64,000 bases of DNA from the NCBI RefSeq assembly GCF_004341945.1, contig NZ_SMBP01000004.1, positions 62,001 through 126,000 on the forward strand, given 5' to 3'. The notes below the pieces were generated by a model. That model was not told the origin of the DNA. It did not search any database and saw only the letters and a program-made list of their open reading frames with translations. Source of the stretch: Longicatena caecimuris. GTDB lineage: Bacteria > Bacillota_I > Bacilli_A > Erysipelotrichales > Erysipelotrichaceae. Position 1 is the first letter of the stretch, and every line of letters starts with the position of its first letter. Shown here in pieces: positions 1 through 10,100 of the stretch. Position numbers and translations under genes: made by a program.

Positions 1-670
1 TACTTTGTTTCAATCGCTGAATATCATCAATTAGCAGATAATCAACAGAACAAATCATTTCTTTGACCTCTTCTACTGTTTTATTTTTCATAGATTCAAT
101 CAGTAAAGTGACAAAATCTTCACTATATATGTAAAGAACTTTTTCATCAGGTTTATTTTCTTTTACAAAATTACCGATGGCATGTAATAAATGGGTTTTT
201 CCTAATCCCGAGTTACCAAAGATAAATAATGGGTTATTAAACTTACCGGGATAATGACAGGCGGACATGGCAGCCGCATAGGCTTCACGGTTATTCTTGC
301 CGACAACAAAGCTGTCAAAGGTATATTCTTTTTTTATTTTATCCTCAAACATGATTTCATTTCTTCTTCTCACCGCTGAGGATGGTTGTAACAAATCGAC
401 TTCATTTCTTAATAATATTTGACAGGATACTGGCTGATCCAAAACCTGAGATAATTTTTCCTGAATCAGATCAATGGATTCCATCATTATTTGTTTATTA
501 ATTTTAAATGGAACAATGATGGTTGCCAATTCACCATCTATATCATATAACGATGAATCCTCTTTAAACCATGCATTAAAAACAGCATCATCAAAATGCG
601 CATTTTCATTTATGAGGGTCAATGTTTTTTGCCAGATCTGATCCAGCTGTATACTAGCAAACTTTGACAT
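1..670 (-). CDS. dnaA: Chromosomal replication initiator DnaA (N-terminal 223 residues; C-terminus outside window)
   Basis: DnaA binds DnaA boxes at oriC, opens the duplex and loads the helicase. Only domains I, II and the start of the AAA+ domain III lie in the window; the gene is cut by the window edge. The Walker A motif GNSGLGKT is at residues 152-159 and the Walker B region reads LLIDDIQ near residue 215. The ATG at 670 follows a strong AAAGGAG site. The DNA-binding domain IV is not visible. The gene diverges from rpmH across a box-rich AT-rich region, the usual arrangement in this phylum. Identification is secure. Confidence 0.97.
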   Translation of the reverse strand, partial: MSKFASIQLDQIWQKTLTLINENAHFDDAVFNAWFKEDSSLYDIDGELATIIVPFKINKQIMMESIDLIQEKLSQVLDQPVSCQILLRNEVDLLQPSSAVRRRNEIMFEDKIKKEYTFDSFVVGKNNREAYAAAMSACHYPGKFNNPLFIFGNSGLGKTHLLHAIGNFVKENKPDEKVLYIYSEDFVTLLIESMKNKTVEEVKEMICSVDYLLIDDIQRLKQS

Positions 671-1288
671 AAGCAACTCCTTTTTTCGGTAGTCATATTT
701 TACTATAAATGGTGGAAAAAAACTATGCGTATTATGAAAATATCAAATTTTCCACAGGAAAAGTAAGTATTTCATTGATAATTAAAGGATAAAAAAAGTT
801 TTCCACACTTATCAACGTGGAAAGCCTGTGGATTTTTTAATGTGGATAAGTAAAAATGGTGGAAAAGTTGATAAGTACTAGTATAAAAAATAGCTTTCCC
901 ATAGCTTTTCATATTAAAATAAACTGATAATTAAAGGCTAAATGAATGTTTTCCACGTTTTCCACAATAGGTGGAAAACCTAGCTTAAATTTACTGTGGA
1001 AAGCTTGTGGATAAATAAGAATATTAGAAATTTTAGCTAGAATTCCCCTTTTTTCTTTTCAATAGGAGTAAAACTTAGAAGTTTTCCACTTTCTTTTATA
1101 AAAGAGGATTAGAATTGTTGAAAACTTTTCTGATTATGAAAACATAGTACCTATATAAACATAAAAATTTTGTTGAAATCTTGAAAGAACAAGATCACTT
1201 TTTATTTTCTGAAAAGAACTATGGGAAAATGTTTTAATCTTCGTTATAATAGATACGATATATAAATTAATAAGAAAGCAGGTTTTTT
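671..1288. other. oriC: oriC region with many DnaA boxes
   Basis: The AT-rich spacer between dnaA and the next gene holds two perfect DnaA boxes (TGTGGATAA at 841-849 and 1006-1014). At least ten relaxed copies of the form TTTTCCAC(A) or (T)GTGGAAA are also present, for example near 709, 768, 798, 816, 857, 949, 957, 969, 995 and 1081. The sequence 3' of the 1006 box is very AT-rich with several TAG/TTAG steps, which could be the unwinding site; that part is inference. A TATAAT hexamer at 1245-1250 probably serves the gene at 1289. Confidence 0.9.
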
Positions 1289-1684
1289 ATGAATAAAATA
1301 GGAAATATAGTAAAAGAAAAATTACTGAATTATGAAGAAAAGCTAAAGGCCAGCAATCGTCGTAGTTTATCTAGAATATGCAATTGTACAGAAGGAGCTT
1401 TTTTATTGGCCATGACAATCTATGTGGTTGGCAATATGAATGCTTGGACAATTTTGATGTTGGCAATCTGTGTCTTTTTAATATTTAGAATCATACATAT
1501 CTATATAACGATAACAAGCTCATTGGATATTAGATTATTATATTTTGGAATGATTTTTTGTGAAATTGTGCTTTCCGGAATAGGTTTCTTTTATACACCA
1601 ATCCTTCTATTTTTAGGTTTGATATTCGCTATGTTAATCGGATTTCCTTTTTTATTCCATAAACTTTCTTTATTGAAAAACTAA
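1289..1684 (+). CDS. Small membrane protein of unknown function beside oriC
   Basis: This 131-residue protein has a basic N-terminal 30 residues followed by about four hydrophobic stretches (roughly residues 32-50, 51-75, 78-100 and 104-125). It is therefore probably an integral membrane protein. I do not recognise a family. The start follows an AGCAGG site and a TATAAT at 1245-1250. The gene stands alone between oriC and the rpmH promoter. It has no catalytic motif, and its cysteines are scattered. Its position next to the origin says nothing firm about its job. Confidence 0.7.
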   Translation: MNKIGNIVKEKLLNYEEKLKASNRRSLSRICNCTEGAFLLAMTIYVVGNMNAWTILMLAICVFLIFRIIHIYITITSSLDIRLLYFGMIFCEIVLSGIGFFYTPILLFLGLIFAMLIGFPFLFHKLSLLKN

Positions 1685-1722
1685 AAAAAGGAATGCGAAT
1701 TTTCATTTATTTTAAACTTTTA

Positions 1723-1751
1723 TTGACTTTGATAATGAATTTATGTATAAT
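1723..1751 (+). promoter_or_regulatory. Sigma-A promoter of rpmH operon
   Basis: TTGACT (1723-1728), a 17-bp spacer, and TATAAT (1746-1751): a near-consensus housekeeping promoter about 50 bp upstream of rpmH. Confidence 0.85.
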
Positions 1752-1803
1752 TTCTTAGCAATGCTCAATTTGTATAAAGAAAAAAGAAGTGGAGGTGGCT
1801 CTT

Positions 1804-1938
1804 GTGAAAAGAACATATCAACCGAGCAAAAGAAAACACCAGAAAACTCATGGATTCAGAGCCAGAATGGCTACTGTTGGAGGACGTAAGGTTTTAGCAC
1901 GTCGTCGTAGTAAAGGTAGAAAAGTGTTGTCAGCTTAA
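1804..1938 (+). CDS. rpmH: 50S ribosomal protein L34
   Basis: A 44-residue, very basic protein with the L34 signature: it begins [11 protein letters not shown], has HGFRARM in the middle, and ends in an arginine-rich GRKVLARRR segment and a VLSA tail. The start is GTG at 1804 behind GGAGGTGG. L34 is a structural component of the large ribosomal subunit. The gene is first in the conserved rpmH-rnpA-yidC-jag cluster, divergent from dnaA. Confidence 0.97.
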   Translation: MKRTYQPSKRKHQKTHGFRARMATVGGRKVLARRRSKGRKVLSA

Positions 1939-1965
1939 AAAATCACCTTCGGGTGATTTTTTTGT
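1939..1965 (+). terminator. Hairpin terminator/attenuator between rpmH and rnpA
   Basis: The stem AAATCACC / GGTGATTT is closed by a UUCG tetraloop and followed by a T run. It probably reduces read-through so that much more rpmH than rnpA mRNA is made. Confidence 0.8.
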
Positions 1966-1991
1966 AGTAAGGTCTGAAAAGGAGCAACGAT

Positions 1992-2318
1992 ATGAAAAAA
2001 GAATTTCGTGTAAAAGATACGCGAGAGTTTGCGGAAATCATGAATTATAAGAAGTTCTATACATGTCCTTCCTTTGTTATTTATGTAAAACCTAGAAAAG
2101 AAGATCATGCGCGTGTAGGAATTTCCGTTGGAAAAAAGATGGGAAAAGCTGTTATACGTAATAAAATTAAGCGGCAAGTACGCAGCATGGTACAAGATAT
2201 TTATACATTTGATGAGAATTTTGATACGATTATTCTCGTTCGAGTGAAATATCATGAAGAAAATTATATAAACAACAAAAAACTCTTGGAAAGATTGATT
2301 AAAAAAGTTAAAATATAA
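1992..2318 (+). CDS. rnpA: Ribonuclease P protein component
   Basis: This is the protein subunit of RNase P, which removes tRNA 5' leaders together with the M1 RNA. The 108-residue basic protein carries the family RNR motif region (GKAVIRNKIKRQVR, about residues 51-64). It also has the N-terminal RVKDTREF start and the aromatic region that contacts pre-tRNA. Length is typical. It lies between rpmH and yidC, as in most Bacillota. The start codon follows AAGGAGC. Confidence 0.96.
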   Translation: MKKEFRVKDTREFAEIMNYKKFYTCPSFVIYVKPRKEDHARVGISVGKKMGKAVIRNKIKRQVRSMVQDIYTFDENFDTIILVRVKYHEENYINNKKLLERLIKKVKI

Positions 2319-2348
2319 AGGTAGGCAACTTTAGCGAGGAGAAATGAA

Positions 2349-3338
2349 ATGAAAGATTTTTTTAAACAAAAAAAGAAATTGCTTCTTGTTGTAATGCTGA
2401 TGGTGGTAACGCTCACAGGATGTAGCGTACCGCGTGGTCAGAATGGTAAGACTTATGTGGACTCCATTATTACAATTAAAGAAGAAACCGTAGCAAGGAA
2501 GAATGTAGATTTTGAAAAGGGATCAAAAGCAGAAAAGCTGTATAAAGACTTAAAACCGGATGAAAGAATTACCATCAAGCCAACAACTTTCTCAGATGCG
2601 ATGGATGAAGGTTGGTTCCATGGTATTATCGTATATCCAATTGCACAGCTGATCAACTGGGTAGCAAACTTTACGGATGCCGGTATTGGTATCATCGCAG
2701 CAACCTTTTTGATTCAGTTATTAATTTTCCTATTTTCTATTAAATCACAGGTCGCAAATCAGCGTATGCAGGCATTACAGCCAGAAATGCAAAAAATCCA
2801 GGCAAAGTATGCCGGACGTACAGATGATCGTTCCAAAATGGCACAAGCACAGGAAATGCAGGCTTTATATTCTAAATATAAAATAAATCCATTTGGAACT
2901 TTATTAATCACTTTTATTCAGTTCCCTGTTATTTTGGGTATGTATCAGGCAACAATGCGTGCTTACAGTGTAGTAACTGGTAGTTTTGCCGGTATCAATC
3001 TTGCAAAAACACCAATTGAAGGTTTAAAAGAAGGACAGATTGCTTTTGGCGTTATCTTCATCTTGATGGTTTTGTTCCAACTTCTTTCCTTTAAAATGCC
3101 ACAATGGTTACAGGAACATCGAAAAAAGAAACAACATGTAAAAGAAAAGAAATATGCAGAACCTAAGAAACAGCCGGGTATGATGGGCTCAATGAATATG
3201 ATGATGTATATGAGTACAGCAATGATTGCCATATTCGCTATCAACTGGCCATTAGGTATGTCATTCTACTGGTTGGTAAATTCCATTGTCAGAGTAGGAC
3301 AGAACTTATTGATTCATAAATGCTTTATCAAAGATTAG
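2349..3338 (+). CDS. yidC: Membrane protein insertase YidC/OxaA (SpoIIIJ type), lipoprotein
   Basis: YidC inserts and folds membrane proteins alone or with SecYEG. The 329-residue product starts with a lipoprotein signal ending in the lipobox LTGC (Cys25). Five hydrophobic segments of the 60KD_IMP domain follow, with the first core helix near residues 113-131 and a basic cytoplasmic loop (about residues 250-275). The translation unit starts just after rnpA and is followed by jag, the normal partner. In spore-formers one YidC paralogue (SpoIIIJ) is needed for forespore signalling. This copy has the SpoIIIJ-type context, but its role in sporulation is inferred. Confidence 0.95.
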   Translation: MKDFFKQKKKLLLVVMLMVVTLTGCSVPRGQNGKTYVDSIITIKEETVARKNVDFEKGSKAEKLYKDLKPDERITIKPTTFSDAMDEGWFHGIIVYPIAQLINWVANFTDAGIGIIAATFLIQLLIFLFSIKSQVANQRMQALQPEMQKIQAKYAGRTDDRSKMAQAQEMQALYSKYKINPFGTLLITFIQFPVILGMYQATMRAYSVVTGSFAGINLAKTPIEGLKEGQIAFGVIFILMVLFQLLSFKMPQWLQEHRKKKQHVKEKKYAEPKKQPGMMGSMNMMMYMSTAMIAIFAINWPLGMSFYWLVNSIVRVGQNLLIHKCFIKD

Positions 3339-3352
3339 GAGGCATACGTTCA

Positions 3353-3967
3353 ATGAAAACATATACTGGAAAAAACTTGGAAGATGCTATTCAAAATGCA
3401 GCAAACGATAAACAAGTGACAGCAGAGGAACTTACTTATACCGTTATTGAGGAAACTAGTGGTTTTCTGGGATTAGGAAGTAAAGTAACGATTAGTGCTT
3501 ATTGCAAAAATGATATCATGGATTTTATGAAGGATTATCTGCAAACTTATTTTGATGGAATTCAAATGGAAGCAACCATTGAAGTAAGTGAAGATAATGA
3601 TTTCTATCATGTAGATTTGGATGCTGAAAACAATGCTATCTTAATTGGTAAAAATGGGCAAACACTGCAATCTATGAATGCTGTATTGAAATCTGCAGTA
3701 TCCAGTGAATTTAAAAAACGTATCCGTGTTCTCATTGACATCAATGGATATAAAGAAGAAAAATACCAAAAAGTATGTTCTTTAGCATTGCGTGTAGCAA
3801 AAAGTGTACAGCGCAGCAAAACAGATGCTATCTTAGATCCTATGCCAGCTGATGAGCGTAAAGCTATTCATAACTATTTGACGAATATGCGTAATATCTC
3901 CACGGTAAGTGAAGGGGAAGGTAATCAAAGACGATTAAAAATCGTATATGACCCTGAAAAACAATAA
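3353..3967 (+). CDS. jag: Jag/KhpB family RNA-binding protein (Jag-N, KH, R3H)
   Basis: The 204-residue protein has an N-terminal Jag-N domain with the motif SGFLGLGSK, a central KH domain with the GKNGQTL turn, and a C-terminal R3H domain (motif around LRVAKSVQRSKTDAILDPMPADERKAIH, abbreviated here as R..A...H). KhpB binds RNA and influences cell division and envelope genes. I chose ATG 3353 because TAGGAGG lies about 10 nt upstream; the longer frame starting at 3320 begins inside yidC and lacks a site. It is the last gene of the operon and is followed by a terminator. Confidence 0.94.
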   Translation: MKTYTGKNLEDAIQNAANDKQVTAEELTYTVIEETSGFLGLGSKVTISAYCKNDIMDFMKDYLQTYFDGIQMEATIEVSEDNDFYHVDLDAENNAILIGKNGQTLQSMNAVLKSAVSSEFKKRIRVLIDINGYKEEKYQKVCSLALRVAKSVQRSKTDAILDPMPADERKAIHNYLTNMRNISTVSEGEGNQRRLKIVYDPEKQ

Positions 3968-3978
3968 AAAACTATTAG

Positions 3979-4008
3979 AAAGTCTGTGAAAAGCAGACTT
4001 TTCTTTTT
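3979..4008 (+). terminator. Intrinsic terminator after jag
   Basis: The stem AGTCTG / CAGACT (3981-3986 and 3994-3999) is followed by TTTTCTTTTT. It ends the rpmH-jag transcript. Confidence 0.85.
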
Positions 4009-4383
4009 GCACAATAAGAAATTCTTGTTAGTAAGATGTCTTCATTTATTTGATATGAAAGGTACATGTTATTTACTGATTAGTTATAGGATGGAGAACC
4101 TTTAGCTAATTGTATATTATGAGTATGTAATGTGCTAGATAATTTCTTATTTAAAATGCTAAATGAATTTCGAAAAAGATATTTGTTAATCTATCGTAAA
4201 TAGGAAAGTAAGAAGACTGTTTTTATTTATGGTGGTATAAAAAAGGAAATTTATAAAGTTCTAAATAGTGTATATTACGGAAGGTTTATAATTTTTATAT
4301 CTTATATTTATCACATATAAGTAAATTTTATAAAATTCCATATACTGCTTAAAATATTTATGCTAAAATAGCGATAAAGGAAG
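4009..4383. other. AT-rich intergenic stretch without a gene
   Basis: I see no coding frame with a ribosome-binding site, no strong hairpin and no repeat here. It presumably holds the promoter of the GGDEF gene, but no consensus hexamer pair is convincing. Confidence 0.5.
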
Positions 4384-6483
4384 ATGAGCACAATGACAGA
4401 AACAATCTTTGAAACTTTATTGAGAGAGATGGAAGAACAACAAAAACTACATCATCTGTCAATTGTAGAGAAAAAGGCAAAGCAATTATTAAAATTAGCT
4501 GAAAAAGAGCAAAATCATTATTATGAAAGTATTGCCTGGTATTTTATATCTTTATTATCTTTTTATAATGAAGATAAACAAAAAGCTATGAAAGCATGCG
4601 GTCAAGGTTTAAAACTATGTGAATCAGCGGATAATGTACGCTATGAGATACGTTTAATGAATCTTGCCGGCATTTTATATGCAGATAGTAGTAATGAATT
4701 AACAGCGCTTCATCATTTTATTAATGCTTATTTCCTGTCAAAAGAACATCCGGAATATGGATTCATGCAATTGATTTTAAAAAATATGGGAACATTATTT
4801 TTTAGTATCGGTATGTATCAGGAAGCTTTGCAATACTATACAGAAGCATTTGACTATATGTTGCTCGATAAGTTTGAAAAGGGAGATTTACAAATTGTTA
4901 TTTCTCATATTATGTTTACACTTGCCAGAATGAATGAGCAGGAAGAAGTAAGGATTTGGAAAAAGAAATATGACGAATTAGATAATGAATTAGCTAAAAT
5001 ACCAGAAGAATATGTACTTAGTGAACTATATCTGGATGTCTGTGCGCATACTACATCAAAGGTGCCTGAAAAAATGGAGCAGGTATTAAAAAATTTATAT
5101 CAGGAAGAGGACTATTCCCATATTAAAAACTGTATGTTTTTTATGCTTGAAATGAGTTTGCATATGAAAAATGATTCGCTGTTTATTAAATTATATCAAA
5201 CAGCAAATAAATTATTTAAAGATATGAAAAATCCATATTTTGAAGAAGAACTTTCACAAATCTATATACAATATCTTAAAGAATTTCATAAAGATAATTT
5301 AAAAGATGAAATTTATCATCATTACGAAATATATCAGAAAGCTCAATCTTTTAATTTAGAGAATCGTAAGATCAGTATGAAAGTTAAAATGGATTTAGAA
5401 AATACGTTGTATAAACAACGTAAAATCATTGAAAACAATCAGAAACTTATGCAGTACACAGAGTTAGATGACTTTACCGGCGTTTTGAAAAAAACAGCTT
5501 TCCGCAAACAGACGATAGAAAAACTTCAGCGTCGAAATAAGGATCAGAAAGCATTTTTCTTGATGATGGATATAGATAATTTTAAACATATCAATGACAG
5601 TTATGGACATATGATCGGTGATCGTGTCATAAAAGAAATAGTAGCAATCATTAAAAATAATGTTGATCAAAATACCCTTATAGGAAGAGTAGGTGGTGAT
5701 GAATTTGCCATTTATGCAGATCATGTATATGAATTATATAAGATAGAAAATTGTGTAGAAAAGATAAAAAATGATGTACAAGATATTAAAATTAGAAATG
5801 TTAAAAAAAGAATAAGTATCAGTATAGGAATATGTGAAGCATCGGATGATGATTCATATGATATTATTTATAAAAAAGCAGATCATGCATTGTATGAGGC
5901 AAAATTGAGTGGAAGAAATCAATATGTAGTTTATGAAGAAGATAACGTTCAGGAAGAAACCTTATTACCAATGCATAGTAATGAATTTTCTAAATTATCG
6001 ATCTCTGCAGTTCTTCCAAAGGTATTTATGATTTTAAATACGGAAAAGAAAAGCAGTACGATTTTAGACAGAGCCATTTGTTATATAGGGAGAATCTTAC
6101 ATATACAAGACTTATTTTTACTTTATTTTATAGACCGAAAAAAAGAACAAGGGTATTTAAAAGTGTTTAACTTAAATGATAAAAGTATTCGCAGTCAAGC
6201 CATTTACCATATAGAGGAAGGGTATTTTAACGAATTTGATGAAACAGGTTTATTTCAAAATCATAATCTGAATCATTGTGATTTTCCATATGAAACAAAG
6301 TATAAAGAAAATCATATCATGTCTACCATACAGAAAAAAATTGAATATGATGGTCATTTTTATGGTATTGTGGGTATGAATAAAAAGAGTCGTCAAGTTT
6401 GGAATATAAAAGATGTTCTCTTAATTGAAAATATGGCCTGTGCATTTTCTACATATTTTGAAGATTGGCGAAAACAGGATTGA
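4384..6483 (+). CDS. Diguanylate cyclase with TPR-like sensor and C-terminal GAF-like region
   Basis: The 699-residue cytoplasmic protein has no signal peptide or membrane segment. Residues about 1-320 are helical TPR-like repeats. A coiled coil leads into a GGDEF domain (about 355-520) with the intact signature RVGGDEF and the metal/substrate motif DIDNFKHIND. The last 160 residues look GAF-like. Such enzymes make cyclic di-GMP from two GTP. The inhibitory I-site RxxD upstream of GGDEF is absent, which suggests no product inhibition there. ATG 4384 is the longest start; ATG 4393 is about equally plausible because AAAGGA lies only about 4 nt before the first. It is a monocistronic-looking gene. 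Confidence 0.88.
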   Translation: MSTMTETIFETLLREMEEQQKLHHLSIVEKKAKQLLKLAEKEQNHYYESIAWYFISLLSFYNEDKQKAMKACGQGLKLCESADNVRYEIRLMNLAGILYADSSNELTALHHFINAYFLSKEHPEYGFMQLILKNMGTLFFSIGMYQEALQYYTEAFDYMLLDKFEKGDLQIVISHIMFTLARMNEQEEVRIWKKKYDELDNELAKIPEEYVLSELYLDVCAHTTSKVPEKMEQVLKNLYQEEDYSHIKNCMFFMLEMSLHMKNDSLFIKLYQTANKLFKDMKNPYFEEELSQIYIQYLKEFHKDNLKDEIYHHYEIYQKAQSFNLENRKISMKVKMDLENTLYKQRKIIENNQKLMQYTELDDFTGVLKKTAFRKQTIEKLQRRNKDQKAFFLMMDIDNFKHINDSYGHMIGDRVIKEIVAIIKNNVDQNTLIGRVGGDEFAIYADHVYELYKIENCVEKIKNDVQDIKIRNVKKRISISIGICEASDDDSYDIIYKKADHALYEAKLSGRNQYVVYEEDNVQEETLLPMHSNEFSKLSISAVLPKVFMILNTEKKSSTILDRAICYIGRILHIQDLFLLYFIDRKKEQGYLKVFNLNDKSIRSQAIYHIEEGYFNEFDETGLFQNHNLNHCDFPYETKYKENHIMSTIQKKIEYDGHFYGIVGMNKKSRQVWNIKDVLLIENMACAFSTYFEDWRKQD

Positions 6484-6541
6484 TTTCCTGTTTTTCTATG
6501 GAATTTTCATGTATAATAAGAAAGCTGATTGAGGTGATAAA

Positions 6542-7102
6542 ATGAAATTAATAGCCGGTTTAGGAAATCCAGGGAAAGAATATGAAAACACAAGACACAA
6601 CTCAGGTTTTTGTGTCATGGATGCGATTGCTAAGGAATTGCATGTTGATATCACACAAAAGAAATTTAAATCATTCATTTGTATGACAAGAATACAAGGA
6701 GAACAAGTATTATTAATGAAACCGCAAACCTATATGAATAATTCTGGGGAAGCTATTATTGAGGCTGTCAAGTTTTATCATATTGATGTAAAAGACATTT
6801 TGATTATTTATGATGATTTAGATTTGCCTGTTGGAAAGATACGATTACGTGAAAAAGGAAGTGCAGGTGGTCAAAATGGTATGAAAAACATTATTGCACA
6901 TTTGCATACACAAGAGTTTAAAAGAATTCGCGTAGGGATCGGAAAGGATTCACGAGTACCTGTCATTGATTGGGTATTAGGGAAAATCAGAAAAGAAGAT
7001 CGTGAAGATTATGAAAAAGCAATAGCACTGGCAAAGGATGCAGCTATTTATAGCGTTACGCATACCTTTATGGATACGATGAGCCATTTTAATGTGAAAT
7101 AA
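6542..7102 (+). CDS. pth: Peptidyl-tRNA hydrolase
   Basis: Pth releases peptides from stalled peptidyl-tRNA. The 186-residue protein has all family motifs: GLGNPGKEYENTRHN with the catalytic His at about residue 20, KPQTYMNNSGE, the catalytic-Asp region YDDLDLP, and GSAGGQNGMKNI. Length is standard. The ATG follows GAGGTG. It lies 41 bp upstream of mfd, the same pairing as in Bacillus. Confidence 0.97.
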   Translation: MKLIAGLGNPGKEYENTRHNSGFCVMDAIAKELHVDITQKKFKSFICMTRIQGEQVLLMKPQTYMNNSGEAIIEAVKFYHIDVKDILIIYDDLDLPVGKIRLREKGSAGGQNGMKNIIAHLHTQEFKRIRVGIGKDSRVPVIDWVLGKIRKEDREDYEKAIALAKDAAIYSVTHTFMDTMSHFNVK

Positions 7103-7143
7103 AGCTTTTTCATGATAATACATGCAGAAAATAAGGTGATAAA

Positions 7144-10100
7144 GTGAAAATACTTCTTCAGGAATTCATGCAGAATGCAGCGGTTACTTCCATTGTTGAA
7201 GGTAAAAGTCAGCTGGGTAATTTATCATTAAGTGAAGAAGCCCTGCTGTTAGCAGCGGCATATCGCAAAAAACCGCAAAGTATGTTTATTATTAAGAATA
7301 ACGCATATACGGCACAAAAACTCTATGATCGTTTAGAATGTCTGTTAGAGGATGATGTGCTGCTTTTCAGCGTGGAAGAATCATTACGGGTGGAAGCTAT
7401 TGCTGCTTCACCGGAAAGCAAAGCAGCACAGATGGAAACAATGGCAAAGCTTTTAGATAAGCATCCTTATATTTGCGTCATGAATGCAGCGGCTGCGATT
7501 CGTTTTCAACCATCTGTAGATATTTTTCAACAACACTTTATTCATATCCAGCAAGATGATGTGTTGGATTATGAACAACTGAAACAACTGTTATTTGAAG
7601 CTGGCTATGCCTATGTAAATCGTGTTGATCAACCATTATGTTATGCAGCAAGAGGTGGTATCATCGATGTATATTCGATGAATTATGAGCATCCGATTCG
7701 TATAGAATTTTTTGATAATCTTGTCGAAAGTGTACGATTTTTCGATATTTCCACGCAAAGAACAATTGAACTGATAAAAGAAGTGACAATCATTCCTGCT
7801 AATAATCTTTTGTTTACGGATGAAGAAATCGGTTGTATCGTTGAACGTGCAAACCAAGAATTAGCTATACAGCAGAAACAGTTATCATTATCTTTTCGTG
7901 ATCAGTTGATATCACAAGTGAATGAAGATTTAGACTTATTGGCAAATCGACATGCAGAAAATCATTTATATCGTTATTATGCGTTTCTTGATCAGGCAAA
8001 TACGATTTGCGATTATGTGAAAGATGCTAGTATTGTTGTTTCTAGTAAGGAAGAAGTTAACGATACAATCCGTCATGTACAGGAAGAAAATATTGCCTAT
8101 TTACAAGAATTATTTCAAGAAGGAAGTGCTTTGTATAAGTTTGGTGTATTTGAAGATTTATCCAAAATATTAGGCAAACATAAAGTTATTGAATTTGGCA
8201 TGTTTGTGGATTATAAAAAACCGATTACATCACAAATCATGAGCATGTCATTAGGTGATATTAATTTAGAACGGACTATCCAGGAAATCATTTCAGCATC
8301 GCATCGTCACAGAGTTTTATTATGTTTAGATCATCATGAGATTTCACAAGTCCGTAAACTGCTAGAAGAACAGCATGTAGCTACACGCATCGTTCATGAG
8401 GATGATGTATTAACCGATGGCATCTCTATTTTAGAGAAGAAAATGGTTGAAGGATTCAGCTGTTTAACAGAAGGAATCAGCGTTTACACGAGCAAGGAAT
8501 TATTTCATAAATCCCGTAAATCCACGCGTTATTCCAATAAGTTTAAAGAAGCTGAAGTTTTGCATGATTATCAAGAACTGCATATCGGAGATTATGTCGT
8601 ACATAATCAGCATGGTATCGGTAAATATTTAGGTATCGTCAATAAAGAGGTAGATGGTATCCACAAGGATTTTTTGCATATTGCCTATAAAGGTGATGAT
8701 GTTTTATTAGTACCATTAGAGCAATTTCAATTGATTCGTAAATTCGTATCAAAAGAAGGAGCAGCTCCTAAACTAAATAAATTAGGCAGTGGTGAATGGG
8801 AAAAGACAAAGAAAAAAGTCAGTGCAAAAATAGCAGAATTAGCAGATCGTTTAATTCATTTATATGCCAATCGTGATGAGCATATCGGGCATGCATTCGC
8901 AAAAGATACGGCGATGCAAAAAGAATTTGAAGATGATTTTGATTATGAATTAACAATTGATCAGGCAAAAGCAGTAAAAGAGATAAAAAGTGATATGGAA
9001 TCCAGTAAGCCAATGGATCGATTGTTATGTGGAGATGTCGGATTTGGCAAGACAGAAGTTGCCGCAAGAGCTGCTTTTAAAGCAGTGAGTGATAATAAAC
9101 AGGTTGCCTTTCTATGTCCGACAACCATTTTATCTTTACAACATTTTAAAACTTTTCAACATCGTTTTCGCAATTTTCCAGTAAATATTGCGGTCGTAAA
9201 TCGCTTTATTAAACCACAGGATCAAAAACAGATCATCAAAGATCTAAAAGAAGGTAATCTGGATATCCTGATTGGAACACATCGTTTATTATCTAAGGAT
9301 ATACAATTTAAAGATCTTGGATTATTAGTGATTGATGAGGAACAGCGTTTCGGTGTAGAACATAAAGAAAAGATAAAAGAGTTAAAAAACAGTGTTGATG
9401 TTTTATCACTTAGTGCTACACCAATTCCAAGAACATTGCAAATGTCTTTGATAGGCATACGTACACTTTCACAATTAGAGACACCACCATTAAACCGCAT
9501 GCCAGTACAGACATATGTAATTGAGAAAAATTTTTCAATGATCAAGGAAATTATTCAAAGAGAACTGGCACGCAATGGGCAGGTTTTTTATCTTTATAAC
9601 AATGTAAAAGAGATTTATAATGTCGCAAGAAAATTACGAGAAGCATTACCGGATGTGGAAATTGGTGTCGCTCATGGACAAATGAGCCGTGATGATATTG
9701 AAGATGTCATGATGCAATTTACGGATAATCAATATCAGGTATTGGTTTGCACGACGATCATTGAAACAGGAATTGATATACCAAATGCGAATACCATTCT
9801 CATTGAAGATGCTGACCATTTTGGTTTAAGTCAGTTATATCAAATAAAAGGAAGAGTTGGTAGAAGTGATCGTTTGGCATATGCGTATTTGATGTATTCT
9901 CCGCAGCGTCAGTTGAGTGAAGTAGCAATGAAACGACTCAAGTCAATCAAAGAATTTACACAACTTGGCAGCGGATATAAGATTGCCATGCGGGATTTAA
10001 CGATTCGTGGTGCCGGGGATATGTTAGGTCCTCAACAAGCTGGTTTTATTGATACGGTAGGTATTGATATGTATATCGAGATGTTGAATAGTGCGATTAT

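Noticed and set aside
1017-1046. DnaA-trio element in oriC
   Set aside because: Only irregular TAG/TAA steps follow the box at 1006; the three-base rhythm is not clear enough to call.
3320-3352. Upstream start for jag
   Set aside because: It lies inside yidC and lacks a ribosome site; ATG 3353 has TAGGAGG.
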